From Alopecurus myosuroides (Eukaryota; Streptophyta; Magnoliopsida; Poales; Poaceae): a stretch of 64,000 bases of DNA. A program made the position numbers and the translations under genes. The notes under the pieces are model-generated. The model made no database searches, was not told where the DNA came from, and was given only the letters and a program-made list of their open reading frames with translations. Every line of letters starts with the position of its first letter. Position 1 is the stretch's first letter. This document shows, piece after piece, positions 55,802 through 64,000 of the stretch. Location of the stretch: positions 333,156,482 through 333,220,481 of the forward strand of contig CM054057.1 in assembly GCA_028641055.1 (NCBI GenBank). The letters are read 5' to 3'.

Positions 55802-57316
55802 TACACTGAACCCATCTAGCATATGAACCCACATATACAACATTTCTTGAGACACTAGATCTAACACTGCAAACATCATTGCATGGAGTGCAACAAAACC
55901 TGCCGTAATGCGGGGCACCACGCTGTTTGAGAGGAGGTGGAGGGAAGACCGAATCCGGAACACCACTTCTAATGACCTCACCAACCGAGCCAACCTACCC
56001 TTGCTCACCGGGCGAGGAAAAGAGGACTCCAAAGGAACCATACAATGAGATCACACGTCTGTCCACCAAGGCCACACAGTCTCCTCAGTCGTCAGCTCAT
56101 ACCACGTGGCCGTGGAATGAGATAGGAGAGCCACAAAGATGGAAACCATATATCAGATCCGGACGCACCACATTTACTGTGATGCTGACCATCGTGACAC
56201 CGTGCAAGGCACCGCCTTGATCGGAGCATCGCTGACGCCATTGTGAATGAAACGACACTGTACGTCTTTGTTGGAGGGTGTGGTGACACAAATTTACCAA
56301 CGCCATAAAGGCTCACCCTATTCTCCTTGTGCCCTCACACGGTCACACCAAGTAAGGAACACGGTGCACTAAGCGAGCACTTGAGGGCGGTGACCATAAC
56401 CTTTACACAGAAGGTTGGGGCTACTCCACAACTCAATTGTAGTTGCCAATAAGATCTCGAAGCTCCTTATCACCAAGGCCGAGCTCCAAGAACCAATATC
56501 TTTGACTAGGGTTTCAAAAAATCCAATAGTAACAAGATTCACAAATGATTAGGATCGTGAAATCAAATCGGTTTGGTGGGATCGTAGATCTATGTCTTCT
56601 CAAATTATCAAGATGATTGTGAGACTAGAGAGTGAGAACTAGAAGTTTTTATGAGTGATATTATTGGTGGAGAGAGCGCCAGTCGTCCCCTTTAAATGGA
56701 AAAGAAGGGTATCTATATAGTAGGGGAGAAAATCCAACTAATATGACCATTTCGGAGGACCCCAAACAGTTCGGCCCAACCACCCATACAAGGAACCCTG
56801 ACCAATCTGGCTCAGGTTTTGGTTGGGAAAACCGACGGCCGATGCCATCTCCCATAGGCGATCTCGACGACGCTCAAACGAGTCCGACCCACCTCGACGA
56901 GTGGGCTCGGACTAGCCTGACGTAGAGTTCGGCTGAGGTAACCGAAACTCTCAACCTGGAGCCCGGATAGCTCCCAAACAAGTCCGGTCACCCGTACAAG
57001 GGGATGGACAAGTCTGGCGTACCGTCCAACCGAGACTCCCGAAACCACATGCCAATGTCCATATGAACCTTAGACGAGACCAGCAAGTCCGACCAAGTGA
57101 TTTCTACAGGGTAAAAGGCGCACAAGCAAACAATTTTGTCGATGATTTTCAGCGAAGGCTTTATGGTGGGTGTATGAAATAATTAGGACCTGATTCCACC
57201 ATAGAAATTCTCTATGCATCACCTCTTGATAGCACTACAAACCAAAACGGGAAAAGCCGACTTCCCGCTTTGTTCAACTTTTAATTTTCATGGGTCTATC
57301 AATTTATTTGGTTCTT
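55802..57316. other. Unresolved repeat-like region, possible degenerate LTR
   Basis: No gene seen. 56290-56700 has phrases in the order found on the reversed LTR at 5870-7235 (CTCACCCTATTCTCC, ACTCCACAACTCAATTG, ACTAGAGAGTGAGAACTAG), followed by GTCCGACC/GTCCGGTC-rich sequence (56880-57090). This suggests an old minus-oriented LTR of the same broad type, but no ends or target duplication are found. Confidence 0.35.
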
Positions 57317-57324
57317 CTTCGAGT

Positions 57325-57967
57325 CAGGGCCGGTTCTGAGATTTTAGGGGCCCAGGGCGAAACTAAGATTTAGGACCCCTTAGTGTAGTGTAGGTTAGCG
57401 AAATAGATAGCAAAAAAATGAGACACAAATTTTTACGTGGAAAACCCTTACGGGAAAAACCACGGAGGCATAATTTCACTATGATATATGAGTTTTACAA
57501 TTCGAACACACCCTAAAATTTCCCTCTTGCATTCATGCATGCATAATCTATCTAAAAAATCGAAAAGGAATCACTAAATGTAAATAATCGACGTACCAGT
57601 ATGGCAGCGTGCCCGGCGGATCTCGGTTTTGGACAATTGTAAAGATGTGAATCGCGGATCAGGAGAGAAGACCAACGATGGACGGCGATGTGCTACGGGG
57701 CGCGTGCAGCAAGACGAGAGAGTCAGAGAGGAATGGATCGTGTTCGTCTCGTTAGCGATCGCTGCGAATGACGTGCGAGCGGCGAATAGGGCCATTTTTC
57801 TGTTAGCCCACGTAGTAACCTGGCACTAAATAGTCGAATAGGGCTTGGTTTTCATTTATTTTCTTGAAATCCATATACAATGCTTAATGTACTTATATAT
57901 GCAGGGGGCCCAAAAAATTATGGACCCCGTGCGGCCGCCCCCCTCGACCACCCCAGGGCCGACCCTG
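57325..57967. mobile_element. Non-autonomous hAT transposon, 643 bp
   Basis: Flanked by a perfect 8-bp duplication CTTCGAGT (57317-57324 and 57968-57975), the hAT hallmark. The ends are imperfect inverted repeats: CAGGGCCGGTTCTGAGA on the left and, reversed, CAGGGTCGGCCCTGGGG on the right. The interior has no transposase; a 66-codon frame at 57629-57829 has no recognisable homology. About 1 kb upstream of the kinase gene. Confidence 0.92.
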
Positions 57968-58205
57968 CTTCGAGTAAATCTAGAGCATTGAAGCAAATGA
58001 TTAGACACTATAATGTTGTCACTAAGCACCAAAACACACTTATGAGAGAAATGTTCTTTCACATTGGCCGTAGAGTCTACCATACGGCAATATCGAGGGT
58101 GAGAGGCGGTGGATGATGTTGCTGCCCGTGTCACCTGGCCGGACGACACGTCCGTTATCTCCTCTGCTGTGGTAGAAAAGAAAAACTCTAAATTGCATTC
58201 ACTTA

Positions 58206-58338
58206 GGGCCCGCTTGGATTGACGGTTGAGATTACATAGCCGTTATTTTTACCCGCGCTTGCCGAAATTTAGCGCGACCTCAGGTGGTCCGTGATATTTT
58301 TCTGTCGTATCGGCTAATATAACATGCCAAGCCGGGCC
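58206..58338. mobile_element. Tourist-like (PIF/Harbinger) MITE
   Basis: 133 bp flanked by TTA (58203-58205 and 58339-58341). The termini GGGCCCGCTTGGATTGA and, reversed, GGCCCGGCTTGGCATGT form an imperfect inverted repeat. It lies about 260-390 bases upstream of the kinase gene's likely TATA box. Confidence 0.65.
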
Positions 58339-58598
58339 TTAGCAATATGAGAAAAGGCACATTTTAAGTCATACGTGGCATGGTTCAAAGTACACCTTAT
58401 ACATTATGGAGAAAATAAGTTCATCATAAGTTCATAAGTTTAATGTGCACCTCAAACTTCTGATCTATCATAAGTAATAGACAAATAATATCCTCTCTTC
58501 TCTATCTTTTGGATGATAAGACACGTGGATTCAGCTTATGGCCCTAGTTCACCTATTCCTAAGACAAGTGGGACCTAACCTATGACAAAAGCTCATCT

Positions 58599-58605
58599 TA
58601 TATAG
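58599..58605 (+). promoter_or_regulatory. Candidate TATA box of the receptor-like kinase gene
   Basis: TATATAG within ATCTTATATAGCGG. It is placed so that transcription would start near 58630, ahead of the leader exon ending at 58997. No transcript evidence is available. Confidence 0.4.
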
Positions 58606-58629
58606 CGGATGGCCCTTATCGGGTTAAAA

Positions 58630-58997
58630 AAGGTCAAATATTCCGCTGCTCACCATTTCGAAGCTTTTAAATTTGGATTTGGATTGTTAGCTGCAGCAAC
58701 AGCAGCGGGAGGATGTAGCGGCGTTTTGAGGTGGGAGCGTGTGCTTTACTTTGCGTTTACCACTCACTTCGCTTTGGCCGGCTGCTTTCTTCTGCGTCAC
58801 TCCCTCGCCTGACCGACTCGCTACTCCATTCTCGCCACACTACCAACCACGCTGACAACTCCCCTTCTCCTGCCGCCACCACCTTCCAATTCCATCTCCA
58901 AATCCCCTCCCTTCCTTCCCCATACATTCCCCCATTGCAATTCCTCTTCCTCGTCGTCTTCCTCTGCCGCCGCCGCTGCTGCTGCGCTGGATCCCAG
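58630..58997 (+). other. Leader exon of the receptor-like kinase gene (5' UTR)
   Basis: CT-rich and GCC-repeat-rich sequence typical of a grass 5' UTR. It ends at a donor ATCCCAG|GTACCC (GT at 58998). The start is only an estimate from the TATA box. Confidence 0.5.
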
Positions 58998-60090
58998 GTA
59001 CCCTATCCCTCCGAATCCCCTTCACCTTTCCTTCTTGGAATGCGAGTGTGCCTACTTGGAATGGATCTCACTCATCCTCCAGCTCCACTTTTTCCTACTA
59101 TCCCCCCTCCTATTACCCCCAATGCTTGCGCTGATTCGATTCCGGCATCCAGATTTCAGCCCATAGAGAAGATTGAGATCGCATTTAGGGTCTTTGATGC
59201 TAGCTTGAGGTGGTAACTTGGCCCCCTTCTGTTTCCAGCTTGCGTGCACCTAGCTGCTTTGCCTGTTCCCTAAACCGTGGACAAATTCGCCGCTAGGTTC
59301 AAGTTGTTGCAAACCCAGAATTTTATGTCTCTCTGGTGTGGGTATTACATCTGTGGCGTTCATAATCCAGGACGCGTAGGCGCATAGTATTTGTTACGAC
59401 CAATTTGTTTACTCTTGTGCGAATCACATCAGTCTATCTTCAGGTTTCCACACTTTAGTTATTTAAACCGACATCCCTTCGATTGGACATACTTAATTCT
59501 GAGCAGCAAGGAAGCTCTACGCGTATGGGGATGGTAGTTAGCACGTCAGGTTGCTTCAGTTGATCTTGGCCAGATGTCATTGTGTTGTTCTGCCCCCTTC
59601 TGCTTAAATAGTAGTACTCATGAAGCTACATTGTTGTAAGACCTTAATTCGCATTTGCCTCCCCTCTAAATGCACGCCGAACTCACGAAGATGGGGACTT
59701 CTGCTTGCTCTTCACCTTGGTGGTTGCAGTGTAGCTTTCTCATTCATTTCCAAATCAGCAAACAGTTCCGGTATTCTCGTAGTATGTTAGGTTTATCTTT
59801 GAAAGAGCACTAGGATCAGCTTGAAACTGATAACATTAAATGTCCACAGACCAAGCATCAACTTCATATACAAACCCTTTCCCTTCACGACTTCTCTCCT
59901 CTCGCTGTCTTGCTCTATCCAAACCATAATCATACATGTATTTTGCCATATGACGTTCACTTGGTTGCTAGGAAAATTCAATCTACTTATTATTGCAGCA
60001 CATCCATGATGCAAAGTACAATCTTGTATTCTTATGGTCGGGGGGAAGTGCTTCTTTTCCTTTGTGACTAACATCTTCTTATCCTTGCAG
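58998..60090 (+). other. Leader intron of the receptor-like kinase gene
   Basis: About 1.1 kb from donor GTACCC to acceptor TATCCTTGCAG (ends 60090). No coding frame is convincing inside. Long 5' UTR introns often raise expression in plants; that effect here is an inference. Confidence 0.55.
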
Positions 60091-60113
60091 TTTAGGTACT
60101 TGATGATCACAAG

Positions 60114-62931
60114 ATGTCATCAAACTCTACGCTAACAGAATCGCTTCATGAGAAAACTATCGTCTTTGGACTCAAACTTTGGGTTGTAATTGGGATAGCT
60201 GTCGGTGCATCCCTCCTGGGTGTTCTTCTTATCCTTGTGATATGCCTTACCATCCAAAGCTGGATCAGGCGGTCACGTAGGGCATTCAAGGAGCTTCCAA
60301 TGACCCAGATACCTTCTGCATTTAAAGATATCACGGAAGTAAGGGTGCCTGACCATTTCTCACCCAATGATTTTGTTGTACATGATGGGCTTCTACTCGC
60401 CATTGAGAATGGGCCTGTTGAATCAACGGATAAAGATGCAGTTCAGTTGGCTCAGGAGGATAATTCGAGACATAGGGAAGAGAGCAAGCTTTCAGGTTCC
60501 TTTTGTCACGCTGATGGCTATGACGGAATTCAACCTGTTCCTGTCTGTGAACAGTCTTCAGTACATGCTACCGCCGATTCTGCGCCATTGGCAGGCTTAC
60601 CTGAGTTTTCTTACCTTGGTTGGGGCCATTGGTTCACTCTCAGAGATCTAGATGTTGCAACGGACCATTTTTCGAAGGATAACGTAATTGGCGAGGGTGG
60701 ATATGGTGTTGTGTATCGTGGCAGATTATCAAATGGCACCCCAGTTGCTGTCAAGAAAATCCTTAATAATTTGTGAGTCTTCCTATAACAGAATTTTGAT
60801 AATGAAATGGACGTCAATGTGTTTATTATGTTGACTTTTTTACTGGAAAGTTTATCGTGTTACCTACTTTCCGCTTTTACAAGAATTTCCTTGCTTTGTG
60901 CAGAGGGCAGGCCGAGAGGGAATTCAGAGTGGAAGTCGAGGCAATCGGTAATGTACGCCACAAGAATTTGGTCCGGCTTTTGGGGTATTGTGTTGAGGGT
61001 ACCCAGAGGTCAGAATATGTATTCATTGTTTCTTCTTCCATTTTCCCTAGAACATGTCCTGTTATGTCTCGATCATTTTAGCATCAGATAAGCAAGAAAG
61101 TCATAACATTAATTGTTTGATGTGTTTGCATAACCAGGATGCTTGTGTACGAGTTTGTTAACAACGGGAATCTTGAAAGTTGGCTCCACGGAGAATTGTC
61201 CCAGTACAGCTCTCTCACTTGGTTAGCTCGCATGAAAGTTCTTTTGGGGACTGCAAAGGCGTGAGTAACACTTTCACTGGACTTGTTGCTTTCCTAGGGA
61301 TAGTAATGACCTCTGCGTATCATTTTCTTTTTCCCAGTATTTATTAATTGGGTGATAGAGTGAAGAGATGACAAATAATCGTTGTGATTGATGCACTTCA
61401 GCACATGTTTCAGTCATGACAGCACCTGCATTTAACTCTTAATTTCTTACTAAGTTGCTAGCCATCAACAATTATTGTGTATACTGCTGTGAACAGAAGC
61501 AAGTTTGGAGGATAAACCCTGAAATCTGATCACGGGAAATGTTGACACCAAACTAATTTTAGCCAGTCTTTGTTGTTACCTTATCACAATGGCTTTGACT
61601 ACTTATTTCTGCAAGTAAATTAATGCTCTTTCTTTAATAACACAGTTGTGCTTTGTTTAGTTATTAGATAGTTCTCATTTTCACCTATCGCTTCGCTGCT
61701 CTCGGGAACATCAATTTGATAGACTCCACATTTTCCTTGCAGCCTTGCATACTTACATGAGGCACTTGAACCAAAGGTTGTGCATCGTGACATCAAGGCC
61801 AGTAATATCTTGATTGATGATGAGTTCAATGCCAAAATATCTGACTTTGGTTTGGCCAAGATGCTTGGTGCTGGTAAAAGTCATATTGCTACTCGAGTTA
61901 TGGGTACCTTTGGGTAAGTTTCCATGCCGCAGTATATATGAGACACTCTCTTTGTATTTTTTCCATTATATTTTGGGAGAAAATTGTGGATGCTAGAATA
62001 TAGTCTTACTCTACAACTATTCTATTCTTTTACAGCTATGTTGCGCCCGAGTATGCTAACAGTGGGCTTTTGAATGAAAAGAGTGATGTCTACAGCTTTG
62101 GGGTTCTTTTATTGGAAGTTATTACAGGTAGAGATCCAATTGACTATGATCGCCCCCCAAGTGAGGTAATACTTGTAAACTCTTTTTCTGCAATTTTAAG
62201 ATCCTAATATCTTTATGTTTACTCATTTTTCGGTCTCATCATTTACCAAACAACCCAGTGCCCTTCAATTCTAACACACTGCTGTTCACCTGTAGGTAAA
62301 CCTAGTCGATTGGCTTAAAGTGATGGTTGCCAACAGACGGTCTGACGAAGTGGTTGATCCACACCTTGAGAGAAGACCATCGACAAAGGAGCTCAAACGT
62401 GCCCTTTTGACAGCTCTGCGGTGTATTGATCTGAATGCTGAGAAGAGACCGCGGATGGATCAGGTTGTCCGGATGTTGGATTCTAGCGAAGCCATACCTC
62501 AAGAGGTTTGTTCACAAAAATACCATCCATATATGATTGTTGGTATACCTGGAAATCATGCAGTTTCCTGCTATCTTTTACTCGATACATTAATCAAATG
62601 GTTGTGGCCCAGTAAAATATATACTTGCACTGGATTGACCACGCTGCCATTTAATGCAATCTTATTTGGTTATCCTATATACTTGTTATGTGGTCTCCGC
62701 TGAACTTAGATAGCAACGTGTAGCTTGACTGATGTCTATTGCCTACATGTGCACTACCACAAAAGTTGAACATGATTTTATTTGCAGGAGCGAAGGCAGA
62801 GACAAAACAGAATATCTGAAAATACCGAGACGGCACCATTGAGGGGCAAGAACAGCATTGACAAGAGTGACGACCCTGAGCATGAGGAGAGGCCTGCCCG
62901 GTCAAAGAGTCGTACATTTTCGGTCAAGTGA
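60114..62931 (+). CDS. Membrane-anchored receptor-like Ser/Thr kinase, RLCK-V-like
   Basis: Seven coding exons: 60114-60772, 60904-61008, 61138-61260, 61743-61913, 62036-62165, 62296-62505, 62788-62931; all GT-AG and in phase, 513 residues. There is a short outside N-terminus with no signal peptide, one membrane segment at about 23-47 ([20 protein letters not shown]), then a linker and the kinase domain. Visible key residues: Gly loop GEGGYG 193-198, ATP lysine 214 (VAVKK), helix-C Glu about 230, HRDIKASN 310-317 with catalytic D312, DFG 330-332 and APE after YV. It is an active-type RD kinase. The tail is charged and Ser-rich. It resembles plant kinases such as Arabidopsis At2g42960 and At5g18500, which have no large extracellular domain. 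Ligand and pathway are unknown. It is the only intact host gene seen. Confidence 0.93.
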
Positions 62932-63240
62932 GGTAAAGAAGAGAAGGAAAGCCTAAACGTCTGGAGATAAATATAGAGAGATACCCATGCGAGAAAACAA
63001 AACAATGGAGAATTCTTCTGGATACGATAACGGATTGGTCGATTATTTCATCCCTCAGAGCAGGGATTTTTGCATTGTTGATACATGGAATGTACAGTGG
63101 TGTGTATGACGGCTGAAGGTTGTACAGTACTAGCTTGTAAAAACGTCTGAAAAGCTCTCAGCTGGTGTGGTTGCTGGTACGAGCTGCAGACTCTACTATA
63201 TTTGTACACACCAAGATTATAAAGCAAAAAGGAAAATTTG
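62932..63240 (+). other. 3' UTR of the receptor-like kinase gene
   Basis: Follows the TGA at 62929-62931. An AT-rich stretch with ATTATAAAGCAAAAAGG (about 63214-63230) may be near the poly(A) site. No further frame. Confidence 0.45.
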
Positions 63241-64000
63241 TCTTGTGTTTGGTTGTTCACTTGTCGGTATGTGTTGTTTTATGTATGGATTGAATTGTTC
63301 AGCCTGGAGGCCTGGAGAGTGTGACATTGACTAATGACTTGATCATTGATTCCGAACAATGAGGAAGGGGCTAGCCTCCTAGAATCAAAACGATTCTGTA
63401 ATAAGTTTCAGAAAGAAAATTTGCTTCGATTCATGGAAAGGATTTTGTCCGTCACTTCTCGCGCTGACAATAAGAACCCCATATTCTCTCTCATCTTTTT
63501 CCTCTTCCGAGTTAAAAAAAAGTGAAGCAATGATCGGATGCAAAATCATGCTATATCAGGTGCATGTGCAAAACTCATTAAAAACATGATTTCTTCAGAC
63601 ATGTATAATCTTTTTCTTTAGTTTTGTTTCACTCTGATAATTTAATAGAAAGAATCTAAAGTGTTGTAGAAAAAACTATATGCGGTTCTTTCTACCACAC
63701 TTTATTCCTACCGGATCCTTTTATTTAAGAAGATTTTTTCCCACGAAGAAAGTATCCTGAAAATATTTTGATTCAATTTTGTGTAATAAACTAATAAATC
63801 TTAATCAAATTTATTAAATAGCATAAAGGTAAAACCACCCTTCAATTGAAGAGTTTATTCTTTTTTACAATTTTTAGTTTGAAGATGAACTTAATTGAAT
63901 AAGTCAAGCAATTTCTATTTGCTCACAATCACAAGAAATTTATCCGCCACCTCGCCTGTGAACCTAAACAAAAGAAAAACAGATCAAAGAGACAAACCTG
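63241..64000. other. 3' flank of the kinase gene
   Basis: AT-rich, with no gene, RNA gene or clear mobile element recognised up to the window edge. Confidence 0.5.

Noticed and set aside
58609..58812. 67-codon upstream frame with ATG near the kinase promoter
   Set aside because: Its ATG would lie upstream of the expected transcription start. Without transcript data I do not call it an upstream ORF.
58731..59216. 161-codon frame across the kinase leader exon
   Set aside because: It lacks an ATG at its start, crosses the likely splice donor at 58998 and is Pro/Ser-rich low-complexity sequence typical of a 5' UTR.

Overview
This is nuclear DNA of a flowering plant, most likely a pooid grass. 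The evidence is spliced genes with GT-AG introns, long nested LTR retrotransposons, Stowaway- and Tourist-type MITEs, and TTTAGGG telomere-type repeats. About 53 kb is a nested retrotransposon cluster. The last 6 kb holds the only recognisable host gene, a membrane-anchored receptor-like kinase. The species is not identifiable from sequence reading alone.

Layout. Six LTR elements are named A to F here. Element A (1-16828, only its 3' part, Ty3/Gypsy Tat lineage) has the end of its integrase at 2-409, then a multi-exon gene on the opposite strand, then its 3' LTR. Element B (2425-13406, full length, Tat-like, 5-bp target duplication GAAGG) is inserted into A's antisense gene. B itself carries a reverse-oriented LTR-like insertion at about 5870-7235. 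A sits in an Athila-type element D. D continues 16829-36267 as a tandem of protease remnant, non-coding tail, LTR, protease remnant, tail and LTR. The first D LTR is split by element C (20181-30079, target duplication GGTTC, 454-bp LTRs that look identical). C has a long gag-protease frame, almost no pol, and a six-exon antisense gene with its own TATA box.

After a gag fragment (36268-36747) comes a degenerate minus-strand Gypsy element F (36748-36874 and 48154-52380). Its reverse transcriptase is split by element E (36875-48153, target duplication ATTGG). E has two apparently identical 2734-bp LTRs, one intact gag frame and no pol, so it is a gag-only non-autonomous element that moved recently. 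Beyond F's LTR lies the tail of another copy of the same family, with a 267-277 bp tandem duplication.

From 53.5 kb the DNA becomes gene-flanking: MITEs (54536-54658, 58206-58338), a run of seven telomere-like units (55753-55801), a 643-bp hAT element with a perfect 8-bp duplication (57325-57967), and the kinase gene (about 58600-63240, CDS 60114-62931 in seven coding exons, 513 residues).

The most notable points are that two of the elements (A and C) carry spliced antisense genes with recognisable promoters, and that the two elements with apparently identical LTRs (C and E) both lack most or all of pol, so they must depend on enzymes supplied by other elements. I found no bacterial-type defence system, CRISPR array, tRNA or rRNA gene.
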